From Lepus europaeus (taxonomy: Eukaryota > Chordata > Mammalia > Lagomorpha > Leporidae): a DNA stretch of 64,000 nucleotides. Below the pieces are notes generated by a model that saw nothing but the letters and a program-made list of their open reading frames with translations, ran no database searches and was not told the DNA's origin. Both the position numbers and the translations under genes were made by a program. The stretch covers positions 77,442,531 to 77,506,530 of the forward strand of contig NC_084844.1 in the NCBI RefSeq assembly GCF_033115175.1, in the 5' to 3' direction. This document shows positions 22,601-36,996 of the stretch, in pieces (the stretch's first letter is position 1; each line of letters starts with the position of its first letter).

Positions 22601-23484
22601 GATTTAACAATTTAACACTATTGTTTATGGCATCAGTAATCTCCCTAGGCTCTAGTCATGAGTTGCCAAGGCTATGGAAGACTTTAGGGTTCGCTGACTT
22701 CGATCTTATTCCGACAGGGTCATAGTCAAAGTGGAAGTTCTCTCCTCCCTTCAGAGAAAGGTACCTCCTACCTTGATTGCCCTGTTCCTTCACTGGGGTC
22801 ACACTCGCTGAGATCCTTCATTTAGGTTATCTTCTTCTTCTACTGCTTTTTTTTTTTTGCCAGAGTGTCTTGGCTTTCCATGCCTAAAATACTCCCATAG
22901 GCTCTTCAGCCAGATTCAAATGCCTTAAGGGCTGATTCTGAGGCCAGAGTGCTATTTAGGATATCTGTCATTCTATGAGTCTGCTGTGTCTCCCCCTTCC
23001 CATGTTGGATCGTTCTCTCTCTTTTTGGTTTTATCAGTTCGTATTAGCAGACACTAGTCTTGTTTGTGTGATGCCTTTGACTCTTAGATCTATCAGTGTG
23101 ATCAATTGTGAACTGAAATTAATCACCTGGACTAGTGAGATGGCATTGGTACATGCCACCTTGATGGGATTCTATTGGAATCCCCTGGCACGTTTCTAAC
23201 TCCATCATTTGGGGCAAGTATGATTGAGCCTGTCCCAAATTGTACATCTCCTCCCTCCCTTTTTCTCACTCTTATATTCAACAGGGATCAATTTTCAGTT
23301 AAAATTTAAACACCTAAGGATAATTGTGTGTTAATTACAGAGAAAAACCCCAAGTACTAGAATAAAAAAATACTAAAATGGAGAAAGATTTACATTGTAC
23401 ATCAACAGTCAGGACAAGAGCTGATCAAGTCACTATTCTCATAGTATCCATTTCACTTACACAGGTTTCCCCTTTGGTGCTCAG

Positions 23485-26400
23485 TTAGTTGTCAGCAATC
23501 AGGGAAAACAAATGATATCTGTCTCTTTGGGACTGGCTTAAATCAATCAGCATGATGTTTTCCAGATTGCTCCATCTTGTTTCAAATGACGGGATTTCAC
23601 TGTTTTTGACTGCGGTATAGTATTCTACAGAGTACATGTCCCATAATTTCTTTATCCAGTCTACTGTTGATGGGCATTTGGGTTGGTTCCAGGTCTTAGC
23701 TATTGCAAATTGAGCTACAATAAACATTAAGGCAGATGGCTTTTTATTAGCCAAATTAATTTCCTTTGGGTAAATTCCAAGGATTGGAATGGCTGGGTTG
23801 AATGGTAAGGTTATATTCAGGTTTCTGAGGAATCTCCAGACTGACTTCCATAGTGGCTTAACCATTTGCATTCCCACCAACAGTGGGCTAGTGTCCCTTT
23901 TCCCCACAGCCTCTCCAGCATCTATTGTTGGTAGATTTCTGAATGTGAGCCATTCTAACCGGGGTGAGGTGAAACCTCATTGTGGTTTTGATTTGCATTT
24001 CCCTGATTGCTAGTGATCTTGAGCATTTTTTCATGTGTCTGTTGGCCATTTGGATTTCCTCTTTGGAAAGATGTCTGTTGAGGTCTTTGGCCCATCTCTT
24101 AAGTGGGTTGTTTGTTTGGATGTTGTGGAGTTTCTTGATCTCTTTGTAGATTCTGGTTATCAACCCTTTATCTGTTGCATAGTTTCAAAATATTTTTTCC
24201 CATTCTGTCAGTTGCCTCTTCACTTTCCTGACTGTTTCTTTTGAAGTACAGAAACTTCTCAGTTTGATAAATCCCAAATGTTAATTTTGGTTTTGCCTGC
24301 CTGTGCTCCTGGGGTCTTTTCCAAGAAGTCTTTGCCTGTACCTATATCTTGCAGGGTTTCTTCAATGCTCTCTAATAATTTGATGGTTTCGAGTCATAGA
24401 TTTAAGTCTTTCATCCATATTGAGTGAATTTTTGTGTAAGGTGAAATGTAGGGGTCTTGCTTCAAGCTTCTGCATGTGGAAATCCAATTTTCCCAGCACC
24501 ATTTATTGAATAGACTATCCTTACTCCAGGGATTAGTTTTGGATATTTGATCAAATATGAGTTGGCTGTAGTTGTTTGGGTTGACTTCTGGTGTTTCTAT
24601 TCTGTTCCATTGGTCTATCCATCTGATTCTGTACCAGTACCATGCTGTTTTGATAATAACTGCCCTGTAGTATGTCCTGAAATCTGGTATTGTGATGCCT
24701 CCGGCTTTGTTTTTGTTGTACAAGATTGCTTTGGCTATTCGAGTTCTCCTGTGTCTCCATATGAATTTCAGCATCATTTTTTCCAGATCTGAGAAGAATG
24801 CCTTCGGTATCTTGATTGGTATTGCACTGAATGTATAAATTGCTTTTGGGAGAATAGACATTTTGATGATGTTGATTCTTCCAATCCATGAGCATAGAAG
24901 ATTTCTCCATTTTTTGGTATTCTCTTCTATTTCTTTCTCTAAGGTTTTGTAGTTTTCACTGTAGAGATCTTTAATGTCCTTGGTTAAATTTATTCCAAGG
25001 TATTTGATTGTTATTGTAGCTACTGAGAGTGGGAATGAACTTAGAAGTTCTTCCACAGCTGTGGCATTATCTGTGTATACAAAGGCTGTTGATTTTTGTG
25101 CATTAATTTTATATCCTGCTACTTTGCCAAACTCTTCGATGAGTTCCAATAGTCTCCTAGTAGAGTTCTTTGGATCCCCTAAATAAAGAATCATATCGTC
25201 TGCAAAGAGGGATAGTTTGAGTTCTTCCTTCCCTATTTGTATCCCTTTAATTTCTTTTTCTTGCCTAATAGCTGTGGCTAAGACTTCCAGAACTATATTG
25301 AATAGCAGTGGTGAGAGTGGGCATCCCTGTCTGGTACCAGATCTCAGCGGAAATGCTTCCAACTTTTCCCCATTCAATAGGATGTTGGCCGTAGGTTTTT
25401 CATAAATTGCTTTGATTGTATTGAGGAATGTTCCTTCTATACCCAGTTTGCTTAGGGTTTTCATCATGAAAGGGTGTTGTACTTTATCAAATGCTTAATC
25501 TGTGTCCATTGAGAGAATCATATGGTTTTTCTTCTGCAGTCTGTTAATGTGGTGTATCACGTTGATTGTTTTGTGGACGTTGAACCATCCCTGCATACCA
25601 GGGATAAATCCCACTTGGTCTGGGTGGATGATCTTTCTGATGTGTTGTTGCATTCTATTGGCCAGAATTTTATTGAGAATTTTTGTATCTATGTTCATCA
25701 GGGATATTGGTCTGAAATTCTCTTTCAATGCTGCATCTTTTCCTGGCTTAGGAATTAAGGTGATGCTGGCTTCATAGAAAGAATTTGGGAGGATTCCCTC
25801 TTTTTCAATTCGTCTGAATAGTTTGAGGAGAATTGGAGTTAATTCTTCTTTAAATGTCTGGTAGAATTCATCAGTGAATCCATCTGGTCCTAGGCTTTTC
25901 TTTGTAGGGAGGGCCTTTATTACTGTTTCAATTTCTGTCTCAGTTATGGGTCTGTTCAGGTTTTCCATGTCTTCCTGGTTCAATTTAGGTAAGTTGTATG
26001 TGTCCAGGAATCTATCCATTTTTGATAGATTTCCCTGTTTGCTGGCATAGAAGTCCTTGTAGTAATTTCTGATGATTCTTTTTATTTATGTGGTGTCTGT
26101 TGTTACGTTTCCCCTTTCATCTCTGATCCTATTGATTTGAGTCTTTTCTCTCTTTTTTTTTAGTTAGTTGGGCCAATGGGGTGTCAATTTTGTTTATTTT
26201 TTCAAAAAACCAGCTCCTCGTTTGGCTGATTTTTTGTAAAGTTTTTTTGGATTCAATCCTGTTGATTTCTTCTCTGATTTTAATTATTTGTCTTATTCTA
26301 CTAGCTTTGGGTCTGGTTTGCTGCTGATTTTCTAGATCCTTGAGATGACTTGAAAGCTCATCTATTTGGTGCCTTTCCAATTTCTTGATGTAGGCACCTA

Positions 26401-27150
26401 TTGATATAAACTTTCCTCTTATCACTGCTTTTATTGTGTCCCATAGGTTTTGGAATGTTGTGCTTATCCTCATTTACTTCCAGAAAATTTTTGATTTTCT
26501 TTTAATTTCTTCTATGACTCATTGTTCATTCAGGAGCATGTTATTCAATCTCCATGTGTTTGCACGTGCTCTAGGGATTCCCGAGTTCCTAATTTCCAAC
26601 TTCATTCCTTTATGGTCTGAGAAGCTGCATGGTATGAATCTAATTCTTTTGAATTTGCTGAGACTTGCTTTATGGCCTAGTATGTGGTCAATCCTAGAGA
26701 AGGTTCCATGTACTGCTGAGAAGAATGTAAAGTCCTTAGATGTAGGATGAAATGTTCTGTAGATATCTGTTAGGTCCATTTGAGCTATAGTGTCGTTTAA
26801 ATCTACTGTCTCCTTGCTGATCTTCTGTCCTGTTGTTCTGTTATCCCTGAGAGTGGTGTATTGAAGTCCCCGGTACTATTGTATTGGGGTCTAAGTCTCC
26901 TTTGAAGTCCCTTAACAAGTCTTTTAAATAAGCTGGTGCCCTGTAATTAGGTGCATATATATTGATAATCGTTATATCTTCCTGTTGAATGGATCCCTTA
27001 ATCATTGTATAGTGCCCCTCTTTTCTCTCCTAATAGTTTTTGTGGTAAAATTTATGTTATCTGATATTAAGATGGCTATGCCCGCTCTTTTTTCATTTCT
27101 GTTGGCATGGTGTATCTTTTTCTAGCGTTTCACTTTCAGTCTGTATGCAT
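23485..27150 (-). pseudogene. L1 ORF2 of E2 (endonuclease, reverse transcriptase, Cys-rich end), broken
   Basis: Read from the right: endonuclease text at 26519-26779, with SRIDHILGHK and the catalytic-site SDH; linker at 26129-26473; reverse transcriptase at 25495-26019 ([21 protein letters not shown]) and 24394-25467 ([15 protein letters not shown] and catalytic [10 protein letters not shown]); then the Cys-rich domain near 23890 (CWRGCGEKG) and the C-terminus at 23485-23907. An in-frame TAA at 25495-25497 falls in motif A, right after SMDTD and before AFDKV. At least three frameshifts also occur (24394, 23890-23907, 26100). The longest open piece is 357 codons. The N-terminal start is lost in the deletion near 27165. 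Confidence 0.92.
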
Positions 27151-27206
27151 CATTGTTAGAAAGATGTGTTGTTTCCTGTGATCTTTTGCTGTGAGGTTTC
27201 CTTCCT

Positions 27207-28238
27207 TTACCTTCTTTCATATTGGTGACCGTGTTTCTGTGTTTCTGCGTGTATCACATCTTTAAGCATCTTTTGCAGGGCTGGACGAGTGGCGACAAAT
27301 TCTTTCAGTTTCTTTTTGCTGTGAAAGGTCTTTCTTTCACCTTCATTCACAAATGAGAGCTTTGCAGGATATAATATTCTGGGCTGGCAGTTTTTCTCTC
27401 TTAGTACCTGGGCTATATCTCGCCATTCTCTCCTAGCTTGTAGGGTTTCTGATGAGAAGTCAGCTGTGAGTCTAATTGGGGATCCTCTGAGAGTAATCTG
27501 GCGTTTCTCTCTTGCACATTTTAGGATCTGTTCTTTGTGTTTCACTGTGGTGAGTTTGATTACGATGTGTCGTGGTGAGGATCTCTTTTGGTCATGTTTA
27601 TTAGGGGTTCTATGATCTTCCTGTACTAGGATGTCTCTGAACTTCTCCAAACCTGGGAAATTTTCTGCTAGTATCTCACTAAAAAGGCCTTCTAATCCTT
27701 TCTCCCTCTCCTTGTCTTCAGGAACTCCTAGGATCCGAATGTTATGTTTTTTAATAGTTCCTGTAGATTCCCGACAATATTTTTTAGATTTCTAATTTCC
27801 TCTTCTTTTCTTTGGTTTGCCTGTTTCCTTTCCTGTTCTCTGTCTTCTAAGTCCGATATTCTCTCTTCTGCTTCACCCATTCTGTTTTTAAGGCTCTCTA
27901 ATGTGTTTGTCATTTGATCTATTGAATTCTTCCTTTCATTATGGTTTCTTGTCACTATTACAGTTTCTTGTTCTACTAGTTATTTCATTTCATTTTGATT
28001 CCTCCTTAATATTTTATTTTCACTAGAGAGATTTTCTATCTTGTTCATTAAGAATTTCTGTGGTTCAAGAATTTTTTTTGAGAGCTTCTTAATGATCTTC
28101 CCAATTTTTTGAGATCCGCTTCTGTATTTCTTCTATCTCATCCTCTTCATAATCTTGAATTGGGGTGTGTTGTTCATTTGGGAGCATCCTAGTGTCTTCC
28201 TTGCTCTTGTTACCTTGGTTTCTACGTTTGTTTGGCAT
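27207..28238 (-). pseudogene. L1 ORF1 of E2, broken
   Basis: Start ATG at 28236-28238. A coiled-coil part is readable at 27728-27955 (ISDLEDREQERKQ). The open part 27207-27650 holds the end of the RRM-like domain and the full C-terminal domain (RDILVQEDHRTPNKHDQKRS, LKCAREKRQITLRGSPIRL, FVNEGERKTFHSKKKLKEF) up to its stop at 27207. A frameshift lies near 27740, within the segment between the coiled coil and the RRM. Its C-terminus is the best-preserved ORF1 end in the window. Confidence 0.88.
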
Positions 28239-28457
28239 CTTGGAGGTGTGGCCAAAGAGCTCTGTTTGGTTCTTCAGGGTTGTTCTCTGGCTTGCTCTCT
28301 TGCTCTTTTTTTTTTTTAAGACTCAGTTGGTAAGAAATTCCACACAGTTCACTGGGTTGCCTAGGTTAAGGAGTTTGTTTTACATATGTAAAATGGTGCC
28401 TGCTCTTTGTCTTGCTTGGCTTTGTAAGGTGAGTGCAGAAAGAGGCTAGTGACCCTG

Positions 28458-28473
28458 CTGGTTCCCCTTATTT
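28458..28473 (+). repeat. Left target-site duplication of the LDHA copy
   Basis: CTGGTTCCCCTTATTT, repeated exactly at 30199-30214. The site lies in the E2 5'UTR, at the text E1 shows undisturbed near 3800-3815. Confidence 0.93.
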
Positions 28474-30198
<1,725 letters not shown>

Positions 30199-30622
30199 CT
30201 GGTTCCCCTTATTTATTTTCTTTTTTTTTCTCTCCTCCAGTCAGCCTGGTGTAGTTTCTCCCCTGTGGGACCTTAGCCCACGCTCTAACCTTCCTGGCCA
30301 ATGTCTCGGGTTACCTTTCCTTCCAGCACTGGAGCTCAAATTCTGCGACTGGGCTCCTGTGGCTGGGTTCACTGGGTTCCCCGCTCTCACAGGTCCCGTG
30401 TCTCCCATGTTGTGGCTCGGTGTGGCAGTGGGCCACCTTGCTCTCCCCGTAGGTCTTCTGTGTCACATCCACTAGATCTGGAAGAGTTTACTCTGCAGTT
30501 TTTTTCCTGAGTCTCTTCCTGAGGGTACAGTAACTCCACTTTTGTTAAGCTATCTTTTCCCGGACTGTTGGTGTGCACCCTCACTCTTCCACCATCTTGG
30601 CTCTGCTGGAATTAAAATTTTT
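30199..30622 (-). promoter_or_regulatory. Distal L1 5'UTR of E2, cut off by the LDHA insertion
   Basis: The outer 5'UTR, homologous to E1 3815-4224, ending at the L1 5' end. The remainder of the 5'UTR is at 28239-28457. The inserted pseudogene puts 1.74 kb between the element's start and ORF1, so the L1 promoter was split after insertion. Confidence 0.75.
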
Positions 30623-30633
30623 GGAATAGTCTT

Positions 30634-32563
30634 AAAAGGATATTGGGTAGGGAAAGTTTTCTTCAGGAGATGAAAAAATTAGTATCTGTAAAGAAAAGGT
30701 TAGTGGGTTGGATTTTATTCAAGTTAAGATTTTGTGTTTGCTTCCCATTATGTCTTTGTCATTCTTAGATTTCCTGCGCTTAGGGACAATTGCACCAAGA
30801 CTACAGAGAGTGAGTACTAGTGAAGGAGGAGAGCCAAAAGCTCTATTCATTGAACTGGGTGGTGAAGATCTAGTTGGTCTGATTCCTCAGCACTCTCTAT
30901 CACTGATAAGTAAGTACATTCTCTCTGATTCTGATGTGATTGGAAAGCATGGCTTACACAGATTAGATGGATGAGTTCCAGATTGTATCAAGGAAAACAC
31001 AGGAAAGGACCACCACAATGGACACAAGAGCCCGAGAGTTTTTGACCACTTGAGTATCTACTGGTTGAGAAGGTAAATGTCACCACTTTAAAATAGAGAG
31101 TGTTGTATTCATAAAGGGGCCCACAGATAGAACAGTTCTACTCAGGCAAAAGGTTCATCTATGGGTAAGTCATAACAAAGAGGTGGCTGGTGGATATCAG
31201 AGAAACAGAAAATTTGTTGGTAAAATCTAGTTCTACTTGTGAGTGTGCAAAGCCTTGTGAGTAAAATTGGAAGAGGAGACTGATGTACAGGTGGCAGAAC
31301 ATACCAACACAGGATGTAGAGGACCACATTTGAGTAAGCTATCTTGAGAAGGACAGTGCAGACCCTGGCCCTCTGTGCTGATGAAATGGAGATACCATTT
31401 ATGTCTGCTAGAAAAGCACTTACCATGTGAAGTACAGGAACTGCAGCCTAGATTCTGCAATCAATGCATATGTCCTGGCTCAGGGATGTATCTGCTGGGG
31501 AAAAATCACTTTTCCTGAGTAGGTTTGGCAGAGAGGACATTTTCCTGACTTACAGGTGCTGTATTATTTCACTGAGACGCTGACACCGCAGAATACCTCC
31601 AGGAGTGTCCTGGAGCAGTGAGGCTAGCATGAGAAATCAGATGTGGCTTATACTTGCTCTGAAGTAAGGATTGTTGTCTAACTGTTGACAAGAACTGAGA
31701 GCAGACAACCTGTCCAGACATGCCTGCCTTGGAGAAATAAGTCCGCAAGTGACAAAGGTGAAATCCAGCTGCTCTCTGCTGTCTTTGAGAAGCCAAGACA
31801 GTTCACTTTTCCCTGGGGTGGCTCCAATTTCTGATGATGCCATGGCTGAGGCTGTCCTGTTTCCACAAGTGAAATGACAGTTATGGTCCTAGAGGGAGAT
31901 GAGCTGATGCCATCCCTTCCCTATAACCACATGTTGTGGAGTCCACTCCTAATGGATTTACAGCAGAGTCTTAGCTGGGTTATTCTCTATCTGTTTCATG
32001 TACAAAGTGAGCTACAAGAGCAGGTGGGTTCTGGGGTGAAGTCAGATTCTTTCCAGTGAAATGTTAGGAGAATTCTCTGCTCATGTTGCCCATCTTACAT
32101 ATTATTCCACCATTAGTATAACAGATGTTTGTAGACATGAAATGCTCTAATTCATGAGCTATGTAAAGTCATAAATGAATAGGATTTCAAAAGTGTATTT
32201 GTGATTTTTAGTGTACTTAATTAGAATTATATTTGGTTTCACTCATTCCAATCTACTTCTCAACTTGTAGTATTTATTAACAAAATCTGTTCTATGTTCT
32301 AGTAAGACATGCAAAACCTGAACTAATTCATTATGATTTGGTGGTTTTATTTTGTTCTCTTAGATTTGGAAATATTTTGAGATACTTCAGAAAATTTTAG
32401 GACTGTTTCACCTCATGGCCCCATAACCTATGGAATACTTTAATATTAAATGTTAATGAATTTAACAGGTTGCAAAGAAAAGTAAAATAATGATCATTGA
32501 TAACATTTTCTTCTACTTACCAGAAAAATAGCTAAATATACTTTTTATTGTATATTAATTTTT
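30634..32563. other. Unassigned, low-repeat block upstream of the V1R locus
   Basis: About 1.9 kb of mixed composition without CSINE or young L1 text. The longest open frames (88 codons at 30708-30974; 94 at 31142-31426 minus) show no known domain. It could be old decayed repeat or unique intergenic DNA; I cannot tell. Confidence 0.4.
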
Positions 32564-32588
32564 AAGATTATTAGTATAGTTGAATATT

Positions 32589-33481
32589 GCACTCTGGCCT
32601 CAGAATCAGCCCTTAAGGCATTCGGATCTGGCTCAAGAGCCCATGAGAGTATTTTAGGCATGGAAAGCCAAGACACTCTGGCAAAAAAAGAAGACATAAA
32701 TGAAAGATCTCTGCGAGTGAGATCCCAGTGGAAAGAATGGGGCCATCAAAGAAGGAGGTACCTTTCTCTGAAGGGAGGAGAGAACTTCCACTTTGACTAT
32801 GACCATATCGGAATAAGATCGAAGTTGGCGAACTCTAAAGGCTTCCATAGCCTTAGCAACTCATGATTAGAGCCTAGGGAGATTACTGACTCCATAAACA
32901 AGAGTGTCAAATTGTTAAATCAACAACAGGAGTCACTGTGTACTTTTGTTTCATGTGGGATCTGCCCTTAATGTGTTGTCCAATGTGAAGTAATGCTATA
33001 ACTAGTACTGAAACAGTATTTTTACACTTTGTGTTTCTGTGTGGGTGCAAACTTGTGAAATCCTTACTTAGTATATACTGAATCGATCTTCGGTATATAA
33101 AGATAATTGAAAATGAAAAAAAAACCTGGTGTTAAATTGGAAATTGCATAGAAAATTAATCAATCTTTAAAAAATATCATGTAGGATCTCTGTCCGTAAT
33201 GTGCTGTACATTGTGATTTAATGCTATAACTAGTACTCCAACAGTATTTTTCACTTTGTGTTACTATGTGGGGGCAAACAGTTGAAATCTTTGCTTAATA
33301 TATACTAAACTGATCTTCTGTATATAAAGAGAATTGAAAATGAATCTTGATGTGAATGAAAGGGGTGAGGGAGTGGGAAAGGGGAGGGTTGTGGGAGGGA
33401 GGGAAGTTTGGGTGGGGGAAGCCATTGTAACCCATAAGCTGTACTTTGGAAACTTATATCCATTAAATAAAAGTTTAAAAA
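32589..33481 (+). mobile_element. 5'-truncated L1, 3'UTR only (E3)
   Basis: Plus-strand L1 3'UTR from CACTCTGGCCTCAGAATCAG to AATAAAAGTTTAAAAAA. A long 25-bp target duplication is at 32564-32588 and 33482-33506. Carries the doubled 3'UTR unit (about 32940-33115 and 33180-33350) and a G-rich run GGGGAGGGTTGTGGGAGGG near 33378-33420. Confidence 0.94.
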
Positions 33482-33736
33482 AAGATTATTAGTATAGTTG
33501 AATATTATGTGAAATTAAGCAGCATAAATTCAAATACTTTCTTAAAATGAATTAGCTTTAGTATTTAGGTTTTTAAAATAAACTGAGACATTTAAAACTG
33601 ATAAGAAAATTGAAACTTCTACATAATGAGAGAAAAATAGTTTACAATACATGAATTGAATAGTATATATGATAGACAAATAGTCACCACTGTCAGTTTT
33701 TTTAGATTTACTTTAAAAGGTTCAGGTTGCATTTAT

Positions 33737-34059
33737 TTATTTACTTTTATTTTTTATTTGACAGATAGAGTTAGTGAGAGAGAGAGAGAGACAGAGAGAA
33801 AGGTCTTCCTTCCATTGGTTCACTCCCCAAATGGCCGCTACAGCCAGAGCTACACAGATCCAAAGCCAGGAGCCAGGTGCTTCCTCCTGGTCTCCCATGT
33901 GGGTGCAGTGACCCAAGCACTTGGCCATCCTCCACTGCCTTCCCGGCCACAGCAGAGAGTTGTACTGGAAGAGGAGCAACTGGAACTAGAACCCAGCACC
34001 CATATGGAATGCCAGCGCTTCAGGCAGAGGATTAACCAAGTGAGCCATGGTGCTGGCCC
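33737..34059 (-). mobile_element. CSINE, intermediate form
   Basis: Minus-strand copy ending GTGCTGGCCC with a TGACAGATAGAGTTAGTGAGAGA tail side. The exact target duplication CAGGTTGCATTTAT is at 33723-33736 and 34060-34073. It lies 60 bp from the V1R pseudogene. Confidence 0.94.
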
Positions 34060-34119
34060 CAGGTTGCATTTATGTGTAAATTTTTATATAAAATAAATAC
34101 CTCTTAAACTTCAATTTCA

Positions 34120-35019
34120 TTGCTGAATTATCACTACTATTACATTGAAGTTTTAGCCAATGTCTTCCTTTTTCTCTTCCACATCTTCACAATCTACCAG
34201 GATCATAGGCCTAAGCCCACTGACGTGGCCACCTGTCACTTGGCTTTTGTCCATATAGTAATGCTATTCACTGTACTGGATATTTTATCTGCAAACATGT
34301 TCATGTCACTGAACTTTCCAAATGACTTGAAATGTAAGGCTTTGTTCTAAATGTTCAGGGTGATGAGGGGCCTCTCCATCTGTACCACCTCCCTCCTGAG
34401 TATCATCCAGGTCATCACCATCAGCCCCAGCACCTTCTGCTTGTCAAGATTTAAATATAAACTCACAAGTCATGTTATCCATGCTTTCTTCTATTTTTGG
34501 TCACTCAGCTTGTCTTCCAGTAGCAACATGATTATCTGCACTGTAGCTCATTCCAATATGACCGATGTACTCAATGTCAGTAAGTACTGCTCACTTTCTT
34601 CAATGGACCCCATCACCATGGAACTATATTTCATTCTCACATTGTCTCAAAATGTCTTCTTTGTAGGAATCACGTTTCTCTTCAGTGCATACATGATGAT
34701 TTTCTTATCTAGCCACCAGAGGAAGTCTGGGTACCTTCATAGCATAAACACTTCCCCAAGAACCTCCGCAGCCACAATTGCCACCCAAACTGTCCTGCTG
34801 CTGGTGAATTTCTTTGTGATCATGTACTGTTTGGATATCATCATCACCTCCTTCTCAACCATGTTGTGGAAATATGATCCAGTTGTTCTGGATGTCCAGA
34901 GGCTTGTGGGAAGTGTTTATGCCACTATCAGTTCCTTGGTGCTGATTAGTTCTGATAGAAGAATAATTGGTATTCTTCAAAATGTGATTGATATAATATC
35001 GATTTTAAAAAGTTCCTGA
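34120..35019 (+). pseudogene. Vomeronasal type-1 receptor (V1R), pseudogene
   Basis: V1Rs are seven-helix pheromone receptors of the vomeronasal organ, each encoded by one coding exon of about 300 codons. Here one frame covers 299 codons. Helix 1 (EVLANVFLFLFHIFT) is followed by HRPKPTDVATCHLAFVHIVML, then RVMRGLSICTTSLLS and ITISPSTFCLSRFK. The second outer loop has NMTDVLNVSKYCSLSSMD, with N-glycosylation sites and a Cys; then helix 5 (VFFVGITFLFSAYMM), SPRTSAATIATQTVLLLVNFF and WKYDPVVLDVQRLVG...SSLVLISSDRRI. All are V1R hallmarks. A TAA at 34348-34350, in the same frame, falls where V1Rs have Tyr (KALF-stop-MFRVMRG). No ATG precedes helix 1 in frame: TTG is at 34120 and a TAA lies at 34105-34107. 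So start and codon 77 are both defective; the rest, including the 222-codon ATG-led part from 34351, is intact. Confidence 0.95.
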
Positions 35020-36420
35020 AACAAATTTTTTAAAAACATAAATTCTGTCATCTAATTAAATATTCAAAAACCGGGATTTTTGGAATCCAATTTAGATGAA
35101 ATGGATTTTATTTGTATTTTAAACTTTTATCTAAGTATTCTTTTTGGTGTGTCCTCCTATGAAGCTCCTTTTGGTACCTAATTCTAGGTCTTCTTACTTC
35201 AGAAAGTATTCTAAATTTTCCTTTGTCTGTGAAGGCATATTAACTAACCATACAATTTTGTCTTTAATGAGTTTCTCTATGATCTGCTAATATTTATTAC
35301 TGCTTTGACATTATATAAACTGGGAATTTTGCTCTTTCTATGTTATCTTTTTTCTCATTTATTTAAGCTTTACCATCCTCTTTGATGTCATGTAGTATGG
35401 ATATTCTTAAGAATTTTTTCTTAAAGTTTCACTTTTGACAAACATTTTTAAAATTTTATTTTATTTAGGGTATATAAATTTCATATATACATATATATGC
35501 ATACAGATTTAGGAACACAGTCACACTTTCCACCCTACCATCCCTCCCTCCCACCTTTCCTCCGCTTCCCAACAATAGACTTTTGAAAAATTCAAGAATT
35601 TGTTTCTCATCAATTTTGGAAGCTTACACAATACAAGCTTTTATAATATTGTGTTTTGTTTCTTTTGCATATTCCAGAGAAACAACTAGATTTTTTCATT
35701 TCTTTACATTCTAACTTTTCTATATGTAGATTAATATTTTAATTTATCTATATTTTCTTTTTTTACTTTGTACTGTGCTTAACATTACAGTTTATTATTC
35801 TTCTAACTCGGTATAATGTTTAACACATGTTTTATATGAAATAGATTTACTATATTTTCAGTTATTTACTCACTCCTTTCCAAATATGCCTTTTTACACA
35901 CATAGTCCCTTATTATTTTCATGTTATTTTACTTTTTGTGATTCTCCCATGTCTATTGTTTTAAATACAATCCACGGATATGAAGCTTATGTGATATGGA
36001 ATATCATTCTGATAGCTATTAACTGTTTCTGCATAAAAAATAAAATAAAGATTGAATCTCATATGAGCAAAATACCACTTTGAAATATTTGCAGTTCATT
36101 TTTAAAATTCCATTTGCCCCTCCAATCTGAACAACCTAAATAGTTTGTCAATTTGTGATAAATCTATGAATGGAGAACTTGCTTCTTAGTTTGGTTCCTT
36201 CGGTAGACCATTATTTTTTGTTTACTTTTATAATTTGGGAGTCCTCAAAATTTTCTTACAACTGACGTCTTAGTGAATCTAACAATGTTTAAGGATTTTA
36301 GCTTTCTGCACTAAAAATTTTAGACTGCATAACACTTTTCCTCAAAAAGCACCATTATATACAGCATCCAAAATAACATTTTACACAAGTGTTTTATAAT
36401 AGACAAACATATTTCATGAG
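35020..36420. other. AT-rich flank with an old L1 3' scrap
   Basis: 35440-35600 resembles an old L1 3'UTR in minus orientation (ATTTAGGAACACAGTCACACTTTCC then a pyrimidine-rich CCCTCCCTCCCACC run). The remaining 1.2 kb shows no gene or named repeat. Confidence 0.5.
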
Positions 36421-36440
36421 AAATCTTTTTTTCCTTTTCT

Positions 36441-36494
36441 CTTTTTTTTTAAAGATTTATTTATTTATTTGAAAGACAGAGTTACAGAGAGGCA
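36441..36494 (-). mobile_element. Extremely 5'-truncated CSINE with target duplication
   Basis: Only the tail end of a minus-strand CSINE (TTTTTTTTAAAGATTTATTTATTT...GAAAGACAGAGTTACAGAGAGGC) is present, about 54 bases. An imperfect direct repeat, AGAAATCTTTTTTTC followed by C/TTTT, lies on both sides (about 36421-36439 and 36495-36512), so it was inserted in this short form. Confidence 0.75.
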
Positions 36495-36512
36495 GAAATC
36501 TTTTTTTCTTTT

Positions 36513-36980
36513 CATTTTGAACACACTCCTCTTCCCCAATCTACTATAAGGTAATGCTAAATTGTAGAACATGCTTATCTTAATACTATAAAACTAATTT
36601 CATGCTTTGCACAACTTATGCAGTATTACACTTCCTTGTGAAAAATTGTAATTATACACAAGTTCAGAATTACTATTTTCCTATAGCATTAATCTACTAT
36701 TGGTAAGACTATTAATCTGAATTTTATCTTCAATAACCATTTCCTCATTAGCACTTTCATGAATTGACAAAAATAATCCTTCTGGATTCATATTTAAATT
36801 GTGTTAACTTTAATGGTCTTTCTGAAATGTGCATGTAGCTATATTTCATTTGTTGTGATTACATTTTACTTGATGGTTCCTGTTGTTGTTACAGTGCCCA
36901 GAAAATACAATCTGCTAGGTATTAGCTCTGAGAAACATCATAACAGATTTTATAATTAAAGTATCATTCTAAATAAACAA
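36513..36980. other. AT-rich sequence, no feature seen
   Basis: About 470 bases with no gene or repeat recognised, up to the target duplication of the next L1. Confidence 0.45.
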
Positions 36981-36996
36981 TTTATATCAGATTTCT

